DNA from: Elmis aenea
Taxonomy: Eukaryota; Arthropoda; Insecta; Coleoptera; Elmidae
Direction: 5' to 3'
Length of the DNA stretch: 64,000 nt
NCBI GenBank assembly: GCA_947652605.1
Contig: OX393578.1
Coordinates: forward strand, 51,901,415 to 51,965,414
Shown: positions 52,151-63,644 of the stretch, piece by piece
Layout: each line of letters opens with the position of its first letter
Numbering within the stretch: the stretch's first letter is position 1
Position numbers and translations under genes: made by a program
Notes under the pieces: model-generated
Database searches by the model: none
What the model saw: only the letters and a program-made list of their open reading frames with translations
Told to the model about the DNA's origin: nothing

Positions 52151-52639
52151 ACGAAATTACATGTTGTGTCTATTAGACAAAAATCCGTCAAAATCGTAGG
52201 TATTATGTGATCGTAGAAAAAGTTAGCTTCATAACACGAGTTGTAAAGAAATTACGCACTCGTGGAAATACGCACTCTCCGCTAAGCGGTTCCGTGCGCA
52301 ACTTTTCCACTAGTGCGTAATATGCTTCTTACAAGGCAGTTAAAATATATCGTGAAAAATATCTGAATCATCGAATACTATGCGCTTAAATGTTAAGTGG
52401 CAGAGTTTTAAAGATGGGATGGCAGTTAGTAGCAAATGTTCATGATTTGTCTGTTGTTTTTTTTAAGTACCATTTGACTTTGAAGTTTCACGAGGTTATG
52501 TAAAGCAGTTTGCATTTGACGGTTTGCCAAAGTAAACAAATTCCGCGTTTTTTAAACAATGGAAAAAAAACTTAAGTACACGCAGTGATAAAACTTCCTC
52601 ATTAAAGTTGTTCGGGTTGATACGAAGAACTGCATCACA

Positions 52640-53700
52640 AATTACAACATCCTTCCCAAACAATACACAGTGATGGCTTATTTATCAGAGATATATTTTA
52701 GGATCAAGCAGAAATATGCCTACTCTGATCTTAAAGAAATTAAACTGGAGTGCCACAGGGTAGTGTCTTGGGTCCAGCCGTCTATCTACTCTTCACCTGT
52801 TATCTCCCAGAACTATAAAACAAACCAATAGCTACTTTGGCTGATAATACTGCCATCCTAGCTGTCGGCAAAAGCAACGAAGAAACAGCAAACCAGCTGC
52901 AAGCAGCCATTAATGAATTTCAAAGCTGGACAAAAAGGTAAAAAACGAAACCTAACGAAACCTATCAGTCCATATTGACTTCACCAACAAACGAATAGAA
53001 CACACTCCGGTAACCATGAGTGGTCAAATAATACCAAACGCCAACACAGCCAAATACCTCGGCTTAATACTTGACACTAAACCACGTTGGAAAACTCATG
53101 TCCAAAAAAAATAGAGGAGAGGAGTTAGGTATTAGATATCAAAAAATGTATTGGCTGTTAGGAAGAACCTCAGCTCTGTCAATACATAATAAGCTTTTAC
53201 TATACAAGCAGATATTAAAACCAGTGTGGACGTGTGGTATACAGCTCTGGGGTTGTACCAAAAAAAGCAACATTAAAATAATCCAAACTTTTTCAAACAA
53301 TGTATTGAAGAACATCGTTAATGCACCCTGGTACATAAGAAATGACTATCTCCATAGAGACTTTAAGGTGGAGTTTGTGGACAGCGGAGTCCAGAAATTT
53401 GCGAAAACTCACGAAGGAAGAAGACTACTGCAGCATGTGAATATCGGGGCTATCCAGCTTCTTGATAACACGGACATAGTAAGAAGACTCAAGAGGAAAA
53501 AACCCTTCGCGTGTAATGTGACACTGATACTGTAAAAAAAAAAAAACAGAACCAGTGCAAGTGTTAGTGCACAAGGATAGAGTACCCTCAATGTTAGAAC
53601 AGCTAGGAGGCGTCAATGCTCTTAATTTCTTTAGTATACTAGGAATAAAACTAAGTTACTTATTGGTCTAAGACTAGATCGTAACATTACTTAAGTTTTA
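52640..53700 (+). pseudogene. Jockey-type LINE relic (reverse transcriptase C-terminal half)
   Basis: Reads YAYSDLKEIK, then GVPQGSVLGPAVYLLFT, LADNTAILAVGKSNEETA (the catalytic DD is damaged), then the open frame 53071-53535 with PVWTCGIQLWGCTKKSNIKI and APWYIRNDYLHRDFKVEFV. The WTxGIQLWG and NAPWYxRNxxLHxD blocks are typical of Jockey-clade elements. Frameshifts and stops upstream; inactive. Confidence 0.88.
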
Positions 53701-54529
53701 AAAAAAGTTTAAAGATGTATCCCCAGCGAAAACTAAAGTTGAGAAATGTAGTCAAAGCAGTTTCGATCAACTTAATTTTTCAAGTTCAAATTTGCTAGCA
53801 GTTTTCTGCTCCAACAAAATTAACAAAGATCATAAAAACAAAACTTCCTATGCGTCATTTTGAGGCAGTAATCATTATCAATTGATTTTATGTCGTAATT
53901 TTTGCAATACATGCATTCGCAGTGCGATAAAACAACAATTATAATTAACCATACATGACTCCGAAACCTTGGAAAATTTGCATGTTTGCAGCGTAACCAA
54001 AGCGAAAATGCTGTGGGTAGCCAATACAGGCGTGAACACTTTGATGTTACAACAGCTTATACTATTAATGGATAATAATGAAAAAATGTGTATGTTAATT
54101 ACCATTAAATATTGCAATACAAGGTTACGGAAAACCAATGTACAATACAATATTAAGTGAAAGGGCGGATTTTTTTGTTACAATTCAGTCTTAATCTACA
54201 ACAATAGAAACAAACAAAAAACTATAACAATAGAACTTTTAATCGAAGGTATGTAAAATACACAAAGATGTCATTTTACACACAAGGAAAACTGAATCAT
54301 AATGGTCCTTCGAACCGGGTATTTAATTATTTGTCAACTGTTCTCGTAATAGGGACAAAAATAACTGATTACCATGCCGATTAGGAATTTTTCAAAATTA
54401 AATATTTGTTTTTTCCATTTTTAACAACAATTGTTTAAAAAAGTGCTAAGTGTTGTACATTGTCGAATTCAGAATAAAATGCTCTACAAACTGGCGTTAA
54501 AATCAGATAATATAGCGTCCATAAAAAAA

Positions 54530-55228
54530 AATTGACCTGATCGTGGTTTTAAAAAAACGAAACGTCGCATGGAAAATATAATTGGAGATTTGATTCCTTG
54601 CAAAAAGTGGCCATGAAAAAGTTTTAACAGAAATAAAATTCGACATTAAATAAAAAAGTTATGGGCAAAAAACCAAAATCCACTTTTTTACTTGTTTTCT
54701 TATATCTCAAAAACTAAGTAAGCTAGATAAGTTCTGTTTGCGTCAAATTATTAAGCACCTGAATATACAACTTTGCCCTAATTTAACCGAAGTCGTAACT
54801 CTTACCGTTTACGAGATCCCCATAGTGGCCCTCGAAAAACGAGAACCCTGTATATTTATGAAAAGCTAAAAAAAATCGCTTTCATATAAAGTCATGGCCA
54901 ACAAGGTAGCTTACAAAAAGTAATTTTGTTTTTAAATTATGTATTTAAAAAAAAATCATTTCTTTTTACATTAAGCATAGAAATCTGTATAATTTTTTTA
55001 AAAGCTTAATAGCATTTTGTTTTATTTTAATAAATGAACAAGTAATTAAAAAAATTCAAAAACGTTGAAATTTCATTTTTCGTTTGTAGCGCCAAAATGG
55101 CAAGCGAAAAAAATCTAATTACGCGTTTTTTTTTCCTCAAAAAATAGCCCAAGATATCGATATCAGATTTTGGCTAACTATTACGGTAACCGAGATACCG
55201 TAAAACATTCGAATTTGGTTCACCCTGT
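54530..55228. mobile_element. two foldback right ends in a row
   Basis: The first stops at 54856 (TTACGAGATCCCCATAGTGG, then ACCCTGTA). The second stops at 55228 (ACGGTAACCGAGATACCG, then TTCACCCTGTA). Both carry the CGAGAT box. Left borders are not defined. Confidence 0.6.
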
Positions 55229-56420
55229 ATACGTAAGCAATCGCGTGGTCCTTCGAGTCGAATTATCAAATTCTTTAGTGAACTGTTTTTAGTGTTCATT
55301 AACAACTAAATAAAACTAAACGAAGCTATTTATTGGTCAGCAAACACCCTATGTACGTATATATTTTTTAAATAAAGACTTAGATATTCCCAAACACGTT
55401 TAAGGAATCTATTTTACTACTAATTAAGGTTTTGGAAATTTTATCGCCAATTAACTCGAAACATTTCGGGTTTTTTATAGCGCATTTTCCCACTGCATCA
55501 TCCACTATCTTCATTAAACCACACATTTCAACCCAAAAAATAATTGCCATTAAATTATTTAACTACAATACGCCGCGATGCTAAAATAATTCAATTAAGT
55601 TTACTTGATTCCTTATCGGTCACGTCGCGTATACGTAAGCAATCGTGTGAAATTACAGGTAGGTTACGAGTTTCGCGTGTCTAAATCAAGAAGCGAGCAC
55701 TAAAGAAGGCGGAAGGAAACCGCTATTTCCGTCAAAAAGGCGAGAACTTTGGAAGGCACGCATGATTGTCTTTATCTGCTTACCGCTACTTCTATTACAA
55801 TGGACATTCTTCCCACCGTCAACATCTGTGAAATTTGCATGTAAATTAATGAGAAAAATGCAAACGACACATATTTTAAACCGCATTTACATAATAAGAA
55901 CAATTCCGGACTGCTCGACTGTCGTTAACAGGCCCGGACTGGCCATCGGGCAGTTCGGGCAAATGCCCGAAGGGCCGGTGCCCGAATGGGCCGGTTTGGG
56001 CCGGTCTAAGCTACGGGCTTAATACGTTCGGCGCTGAAGTATAAGGAGGCAAAAATTATGATAGAAGGTGCCATTATAACATTTGCTCGTATAATACGGG
56101 CCGTATTCAATCTTAATGTTTTTCTGGGGCTCCACAATGCGCAACAGAGTTGTATGTTTGATCGTGCCACTCGTGCTTTACGAATTGTCCCGATATTATT
56201 CGAAACCTTACGCCTAGTTATAAATGGCGTGTGCAATGTGCATGTGTAAATATTAGTTTTATAATCTGCTTGTTTAATAAAACCATTGTTTAATTAATAA
56301 ATAGTTTGTGTTAAATATATTGATGAGAGTTTATTAAGTCTGTGTAAGTGGTTACCATATAAAGCTGTGTTCATATTAATCAATATTAATCAATAATCAA
56401 TTATAAATTGTCTATAAATA

Positions 56421-56605
56421 TACAGGGTGTCCCAGTTATCGTGAACAGCATCGAAATGTCATAAACAGTAAGATATACAAAGTTAGAAAAATGGGTCAAA
56501 AGATCTATGATTTTTAAAAACTGTTCTAAGAAAAAATCTAGAAAAAATTAATCGTTTTTTTGCGGGATTGATTAAAAACAAAAACGATAACTGGGACACC
56601 CTGTG
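56421..56605. mobile_element. small foldback element, family D
   Basis: Ends TACAGGGTGTCCCAGTTATC and GATAACTGGGACACCCTGTG. 185 bp, nested in the hAT element; has ACAGCATCGAAATGTC in place of the usual box. Confidence 0.85.
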
Positions 56606-56905
56606 TTTCCAGATCAGAGTTTCTTTATATTGCTCATGGTTTGCCTTTTAATATTTTAAATCTTCTAGATGTCTTTCTTTCCGAAAGCCCTGTATCTAAA
56701 TCATCCAACACTTCTTTTTTCTTAACAGTTGTGAGAAGCATGGTTTTTGGCGTCCAAATTTAAAATAAAATATATTGTGAAAATATGTAAGAAACTTTTT
56801 TAACGCCCAGATTTTAAAGTGTGCCCAAACTTTGGAGTGTCCAAATAAAAACGCCCAAATTTTAGAGAGAAAACTTATTGTGCTGTTTTTACCGCCTTAA
56901 AAAAA

Positions 56906-57500
56906 ATGGATATAGGAGCGACGGTTAAAGGAAATAAAAGAAAAGGCGGAGCAGAGAAAATACGAATTAAAAAACAAAAAAAATTAGAAGCCAATGCAAA
57001 TAAATGCAGGAAAATAACTGATTTACTCAGTTGTTCTTTGTCAACAAATGATAACCTGCCAGGACCTAGTGGAATACAAATATTGAGAGAAAACCCTACA
57101 CAAAAATATGACGCGTTAGAAGAACAGAAGAGTATTGAAACACAAAAAAGAGCAGAAAAGGAAAAGAGACTAGAAGAAGAAAAGAGAGCAGAGGAGGAGG
57201 AAATAGAAGGAAACAAACAAATTAAAGACAAGGAGCAAACAGCCAATACAGAGCATGAAGAAATTTGCAGCTTATACATTTCTGTTGACACTTTCTTTTA
57301 CGCAAGTTGCGTGTGAGCGAAGCTTTTCAACTCTGAAATGTATCAAGAGCCGTTTGAGAAGCACTATGTCCCAAGTTCATTTGGAATCGTTTATGTTGAT
57401 GGCTACAGAAAAAGATATTCTGATGAATCTTGATTCGGATGAAATAATCGACAAGACTGCAGAAACCAGTGAACTTTTACTAGGTCTTTTAATTGCATAG
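56906..57500 (+). pseudogene. hAT transposase remnant: basic N-terminus joined to HATC dimerisation domain
   Basis: First frame 56906-57316 begins MDIGATVKGNKRKGGAEKIR, with a K/E-rich helix. An overlapping frame 57255-57500 carries TQVACERSFSTLKCIKSRLR, STMSQVHLESFMLM, the C-terminal hAT dimerisation signature of the ZMYM-type group. The middle, with the catalytic core, is deleted and the two parts are in different frames. Confidence 0.85.
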
Positions 57501-58330
57501 GTTACAAAAATGTGTTTAATCTTAGTTATGGTTTATGGAAATTGCTTTAACAAATATAGGTACATTTTTTTTTAAATGAAATTTGTGGGAATTATTTAAT
57601 ACTGGCAATAAAAGGATGATAAACCGATTTCCTATCCTATCACCGTGGGCCGCTATAATCTGAATGCCCGGGCCGGTTTTTCTTCCCAGTCCGTCACTGG
57701 TCGTTAACGACACCCCAAACGGCAATATTTAGTGGCGAATTAAAATCGCATAATTTTGCGGACGACGTAAGTGGGTACAGGTGTTTAAAATTTGACAGAT
57801 CGACTCGCCGAATTCCATTCCAAAGTTTACGAGAGTTGAGTCACCGAGGCAAATCCCAAGTTACAAATATTCCACAATCGTTTAGGACTAGCCGGGAAAT
57901 AAAGCGGTCCGATATGACCATTTTCACGTCGGTTATAGAGATATTTCGATCATAAACAAAGTTGCGAAGTAAATACTATTCGGAGAGCAATTTAATCAGA
58001 TACATGTATCGTAAGTTTGTGAGATGTTTAACAATTAAGGCAATTAATTTTCCCTGTAGCATTTGCTCATTACACACTGTCGCAATTTGCATATTTCGCA
58101 TTTTTACAGAGTAGTTCAGGGGCGGCTTGTCCATAGGGGCTGCAGGAGTGCAGCCCCTCCAGATTTAAATGAAATTATGCATATTCTTCAAACCTGTTTA
58201 CATTTGAAAACAAAAATAATCCACGTCCTGGTGTTTGGTTGTTTTTACACTTAACAGTCCATACATATACTCTGTTTACTTTTATTATACATTAAAGTTG
58301 GCTATGTTGGGGTGAAAGTTCCACTCTGTA

Positions 58331-58640
58331 TACAGGGTGTTTCTTAAATATTGCGAAAAAATTCGGGAGGTGATTCCTTATCGAAAATTAAGGGGGGTCT
58401 TCTATATTATATTTTTTCCTTAGACGTCTCCTTTCGGAGTTACAACCCTCTAAAGGGGAGTGGTAAAATTATTTATTCTATTTCTCAAATTTGGATAAAT
58501 GTAGGAGAATGATATTTGGTAGATATTTTATACTTATTAAAAGGTTACCCATGGTAATATTTTCAATCATCTCCCACATCCACTGGGGATTGAAAAGTGC
58601 GACCCCTGTTGGTTTTTTTATCAGGACTTTTTAATTGGTT
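58331..58640. mobile_element. left arm of foldback family B
   Basis: TACAGGGTGTTTCTTAAATA, then GCGAAAAAATTCGGGAGG, ending near 58640 where hAT coding sequence begins. No right arm. Confidence 0.8.
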
Positions 58641-59060
58641 AAAATTTTTCAATTTATGCCATATGTGATAACAGCAAGGCAGAACTATCTCAAAGAACTC
58701 AGACGTATGAAGTTGTAGTGCCTTTTCGAATATTTTTTGGTTGGAATGTATCAATAGAAGAAAAAAATAACGCGATAAAAAAGTTGGGGGATATTTACAA
58801 AAAAGACATTGATGTTTGTACTTTTGAAGATGAATTTGACCATTTTTTATTATTTCTAAAAGAAAACGAGGACACCATAAAAACCACACCAGACATCTAT
58901 CGAGCCGCCAAAGAAATGTCCTGCACAAATACGAATGTTGAAATATTATTGAAATTTTTTTTTAACAATTCCTTTATCTAATGCGTCAGGAGAAAGATCA
59001 TTTTCTGTTCTAAAGCGTGTCAAAAATTATTTAAGAAGTACTATAGGAGAAGAAAAATTA

Positions 59061-59937
59061 TACAGGGTGAGTCATTAGTGGGGGATCGGTCGATTGTGGC
59101 TAAACGGTTTGAGATAGAAAGTTGATTTAAACGGTATTCCATAGTTTTTTCTTCCGAACACGATAAAAATATTTTTAAATATACAGGGTGAGTCACCTCT
59201 CTGGAACCAATAGCAACTTTTATATTTCAAATACAACACCCCATTTTTTATTTAATATTCTTGACCGCCTTCATTTTAGCTTTACATCGATATAAAATAG
59301 TACAGGTTTTTATGCAGCACTGTCACTAAAAAAAAAAAAATTAAATTTTTGAAAGTTGTAAGTCTTTATTTAAAAAATTCTCCTGAAGTCATTTTTCGAA
59401 GCACAGAGTTGTAATTTTGGTAAGAACATGCAGAAACATTGCTCTATTAGCTCGATACGAAAAAGTTTCAATCGCGCATACAGGGTGTTCATAAATAGGT
59501 GGCAACTTCCATGATTTTCAAAAGCTCGTAACTCAATTTTTTCAAATGCAAACCCCTGTATTTTCTTATGTGATCGAATTTGTCTTTAAGAGAGCTTCAT
59601 TTTTTGTTAACTAAGTCCTCTACCCAAAACTCATACTTTTCGAGATATTCGACATTTTTTCTTCTAATCGTTATTGAAGTAAATAGAGGGCCGTGGAAAT
59701 CGAAAAAACTTACTGTTCACTTCACCAACGACCAAAACTTGTCATTTATTTCTTAAATGTAAAGCTAAAATGAAGGCGGTCAAGAATATTATTATGGAGT
59801 GTTGTATTTGAAATATAAAAGTTGCTATTGGTTCCAAAGAGGTGACTCACCCTGTATATTTAAAAATATTTTTATCGTGTTCGGAAGAAAAAACTGTATG
59901 AAATAGCGTTTGAATCAACTTTCTATCTCAAACCGTA
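59061..59937. mobile_element. foldback element (TGAGTCATTAG end), right tip deleted
   Basis: Left end TACAGGGTGAGTCATTAGTG and GGTTTGAGATAGAAAGTTG; the right arm mirrors it down to CTATCTCAAACCG and then jumps to GTA. The centre is a second foldback (59182-59856). Inserted in the hAT transposase relic. Confidence 0.85.
59182..59856. mobile_element. inner foldback element (TGAGTCACCTC ends)
   Basis: Ends TACAGGGTGAGTCACCTC and GAGGTGACTCACCCTGTA, followed inside by CCAATAGCAACTTTTATATT and complement. Its core contains another left tip (TACAGGGTGTTCATAAATAG) near 59480. Confidence 0.88.
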
Positions 59938-61187
59938 TAAAACAGGACATTTTAAACCGAATTGACACTGCCAAAATAATTGACGAATTTGCAAGAAATA
60001 GGTAAAGCAAGACGGAAATTCGTTCAAAAATATATTTTTTTAATAAATTTATTCAATGTGTTATGGTATGAAATTTTTGATTACTTTTCTTTTTTGTTAA
60101 TAACTTAATGAGAGTTTTCTTGTAACTTTTTTTTCTAACTTGAGTTTTACTTGAAATTTTTACCGCTTGGGGCTTCATCCGCCACTGTTTGCCTCCTAAT
60201 CTTTTTATTTTAACTTACAAAACTTTTATAATAAACGGTCAATATTTTGAAACACATAGCAGATTAAAACAAAATTAATTCCAAATTTAATTTTATAAAA
60301 ACAATTGAACAAACAAAATCGCTGCTACTTATTTAAAACTGTCGCTAGCGTTTTAAACCACTAAGTAGGCCTACCATAAAAAAGAAAATATGCACTTGGC
60401 CTCGAAATTAAAGCGTCTTCTCCATTATTCGCTTAACATTCCTCAGACTTCAACGGCTCAAAAATAACAGTGCATCAAAAGTGTATCATACCACTAAACG
60501 ATAACTAGATCCAACCATAACCGGAAAGATAACGAATACAATAGGAATCCACGACACAGTTCTCGGTACCATAATGTACGTACGCTCAACAGTTACGCCG
60601 GCTTATTAATAATACTTAATATAAACCACCCACTAATACGGTCATACCCAAGAACGAACGACCGTTTGTTGTTTTCCGATCCGTTTACGTAAGTTTCTTC
60701 ACTTGTTTTGCAAGACGCGGATTTCTAAAACGCGAAGGCGTCCACAGAATTTTCGTTAAATGTGGTTTACGTCTAAATTTATCATTTGCGTTAAAATGAA
60801 AGTTAATTTTAGCAGAGAATTTTCATCCGATAATAAAAACATAATACACATTTTAGATTATACGCTGCAATCAAGGTGAACGGCCAATTGAGGAACTGGT
60901 CCTTGCCGTGTTATGAAAAGCAGACTTAAAACAAAAAATAAACAAAGAGTAAATCGTAACGAACGGTCTAAAAGTAAAAGCCCTCGAAAACTTAAAAAAA
61001 AATTGACTACTTACAAAAGAACAACGATTCTAATAATGAAATTTTTCAAAATTCATACAATTTTTTCATTGGTGGTTCAACTTAACACTACAAGAATTTA
61101 ATCGTTTTGTCTCAGCTTTAACTACCTCCGCTTGTCGTAAAATTATGTGTTACAAAAATGTGACGACTTCTCTAATCACCCTGTATA

Positions 61188-62686
61188 CACAGGGTGGTGC
61201 ATTTTTCGATGCTCACCATTGCTATCTTGGAGACGGTAAGAGATACAAGGTCGGTTAAATTAGAGAAAAGTTGCACATTTTTATGGCGATTAAGAATCTG
61301 AAAAGAAATCCTGGATATTTTGATTCGTTTTTGATTTATTACAAAAAACCTGAAAAATGTTATTTTAGAAAAATATTATTATCTTCCCTACCATTGACGC
61401 TATTTAATTTAAACTTGGCAACTTTATGTTTTTGACCATCCTGGGTTTGATGACGTTAACAGACATTTTCTAACCCTTATAGATTTCAAGTTGCGATAGT
61501 CAACTATTTTATTTCTTATGGCCACCATATTGGATTTTTACACCATCAGACAGACAAAAAAATTAGCTTTTCAGATTGGTAACCAACATAACTTTTTTAT
61601 TTTAAAAAAACTTGTTGAAATTTGAAAATTTGTATAAATAACCTATAAAATCGTGAATGTTTTGAAAAACAATTAAAACTATGATATAAATAAAAGCTAC
61701 AGAACATTTTATTGGTCTAATGATAATGAAATTAAGATTGTTGGAGACATATTATTTAGAAGATATGTTAACAATTCAAAATCATCAGTAGTTTCAGCAA
61801 GAAGGAGCTGGTCCTCACAACGCCCGCATTGTAAAAGGATATTAATTTAGTTGTAAGCTTTCAAAATTCATTACTTGGTACGTTTGGTCCTGTTCATTGG
61901 CCTCCGCGATCGCCATGTTTAACGCCTATGGATTACTTTTACATTGATGTTGTTTAGGCAACCCTAACGGAAAATATTGAACTTCTTCGCCGTAGAATCA
62001 AAAATGCTTTCGACTCTATTTCGAGACAAACTATCCTAAAGGCAGTGGACGAAATGAATTTAAGGACTAACCACTACATCATACATAACGGCGCGCACTT
62101 TAAACAATTTAAATAATTATTTATCTGGTGTTTTAAATTTATTGTCATTTCGTTATTTCATTAGACCTATAAAATGTTCTGTCACTTTTATTTATATCAT
62201 AGTTTCAACTTCAACTGTTTTTCAGAGCATTCTCGATTTTATGAATTATTTACACAAATTTTAAAATTTTAACAAGTTTTTTGAAAGAAAAAAGGTATGT
62301 TGGTTACCAATCTGAAAAGCTAATTTTTTGTCTGTCTCGTGGTGTAAAAATCCAATATGGCGGCCATAAGAAATAAAAAAAGTTGACTATCGCAACTTGA
62401 AATCTAGGCTTAAAAAAATTCTGTTGACGTCATCTAACCCAGGACGGTCAAAAACATAAAGTTACCAAGTTTAAATGAAATAGCGTCAATGGTAGGGAAG
62501 ATAATAATATTTTTCTAAAATCGCATTTTTCAGTTTTTTTTTTAATAAATCAAAAACGAATCAAAATATCCAGGATTTCTTTTCAGATTCTCAATGGCCA
62601 TAAAAATGTGCAACTTTTCTCTAGTTTAACCGACGTTGTATCTCTTACCGTTTCCAAGATAGCATCGAAAAATGCACCACCCTGTA
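61188..62686 (+). mobile_element. foldback element with DDE transposase relic in its core
   Basis: Ends CACAGGGTGGTGCATTTTTC and GAAAAATGCACCACCCTGTA. TIRs are about 540 bp each and match over most of their length (e.g. GAAAAGAAATCCTGGATATT). The remaining core of about 400 bp codes for the C-terminal part of a transposase. The window's only CAGGGTG element with recognisable coding capacity. Confidence 0.9.
61735..62114 (+). pseudogene. mariner-like DDE transposase C-terminal remnant
   Basis: Reads LETYYLEDMLTIQNHQ, FQQEGAGPHNARIVKGY (stop), then VHWPPRSPCLTPMDYFYIDV (stop), ENIELLRRRIKNAFDSISR and NGAHFKQFK followed by a stop. WPPRSPDLxPxDFF and the ENIExLRxRI tail are typical of insect mariner-related DDE transposases (often with an N-terminal DUF4817). 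The second catalytic Asp (QQDGA) is Glu here; the PMD Asp is kept. Stops and loss of the N-terminus make it dead. Confidence 0.8.
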
Positions 62687-63542
62687 TAGTTGTATTCAGA
62701 ATAAAACTGTCTATTACAGTTTAAAAAAATTATAAGCATACTATGAAATTTACACAAAAAAAACAGTTTACCATCACGGTATGGATTAATACGTTGGCCA
62801 AAGTTTTAACAAAATTCTCAGTCAGGTAGTAAGTAAACAAAAAATAAACATCTCGTCTTGTTTGGACCATGTTGTATAAAGTAACGCAATACGCAAAAAC
62901 GCAATTACAGATTTTTGTAGAGTTTGAGTTTTGCTCTCCCATATTACGTCTTTTCTTGTTCTTCGCTCAATTACTCAGACATTTAAAGTTCCCGTAATTT
63001 TAAAGAACTCGAAATGTAGAGTGGCGTCAAAATTCCGAAAGAAAAACTGCACTAAGTAAAATGCTTTTAAAACTTTTTCACGACATATCTTTTGAGTTTT
63101 TCCAGATTTCAGCAAGGGAACTTATTAATAGTGTTCTTTTGTTACCTCTCGTCAATTGGGCGGGTTAAGTTTGGAAAGGAAAAATGCGCCGGGGATATTG
63201 ATATAGAACAGACGGGGACCTTGCTTGTAGGTTTAGTAGCGGGAAATGAATTGGGTCAAGAACAAGAGCAGGAGACCAAAGTATACGATTACAAGACTTC
63301 GATGAAAGCACGTGGGAGTTTCTGTCCCTCGAGCTCCAGTAATTTAAACTAAAACAAATGGAAATCGAGGGAAGACCGATTTTATTCTGAAACATTCAGC
63401 GCGATTGCATTCGAGTGATTTAAATTCTTGATTCTTAAATTGAAGGCACCATCATGTGCGGTGGAAAATTAATCTTTAAATAATTTAATTGAGAGATTAT
63501 TTAATATTTTCTGCCTTTTTTTTGATCTTGGATACTGTAAGA
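62687..63542. other. upstream flank, no feature recognised
   Basis: The patch 63160-63350 is GC-richer and open on both strands (86 codons on plus, 76 on minus), but neither shows a known motif. Could be a decayed exon or an unrecognised repeat. Confidence 0.35.
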
Positions 63543-63640
63543 CAGTGTTGTTCAACCTGTGTGCCGTGGCACACTAGTGTTCCGTAAGCATCCTTCAGGT
63601 GTGCCGCGAAAAATAAAATCATAAATAAATAAAAGATTTT
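63543..63640. repeat. hAT-like repeat fragment
   Basis: CAGTGTTGTTCAACCTGTGT, GCCGTGGCACACTAGTG. Related to 32579-32638. Cut off by the family A foldback that follows. Confidence 0.6.
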
Positions 63641-63644
63641 GCAA

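Larger units (their letters stand above)
55929..57699 (+). mobile_element. hAT transposon, internally deleted, intact 8-bp target duplication
   Basis: Ends CAGGCCCGGACTGG and CCAGTCCGTCACTG; flanked by GTCGTTAA at 55921-55928 and 57700-57707. Encodes only the start and the end of a transposase (56906-57500). A small family D foldback is inserted at 56421-56605. Confidence 0.92.
58645..60003 (+). pseudogene. hAT transposase C-terminal region, split by a foldback element
   Basis: Frame 58718-58981 begins MPFRIFFGWNVSIEEKNNAI and includes AAKEMSCTNTNVEILLKFFF. In a second frame PLSNASGERSFSVLKRVKNY, then LRSTIGEEKL follows, the hAT dimerisation block. After the insertion (59061-59937), ILNRIDTAKIIDEFARNR and a stop close the protein. 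The pieces are frameshifted; dead. Confidence 0.83.
58117..60187 (+). mobile_element. second hAT transposon relic
   Basis: Left tip CAGGGGCGGCTTGTCC, right tip GGCTTCATCCGCCACTG (complement CAGTGGCGGATGAAGCC). The flanking octamers do not match, so the ends may be from different copies. Contains transposase pieces and two foldback insertions. Confidence 0.68.

Noticed and set aside
56875..57291. 138-codon minus-strand frame opposite the hAT relic
   Set aside because: A shadow of the K/E-rich hAT N-terminus; gives a Ser/Phe/Leu-rich sequence without meaning.
57255..57500. Possible domesticated hAT gene from the HATC frame
   Set aside because: It lies inside an element with intact target duplication and lacks the catalytic region; nothing indicates host use.
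63092..63395. Plus- and minus-strand frames in the GC-rich patch
   Set aside because: Neither has a recognisable domain or convincing splice context; reported only as an unexplained patch.
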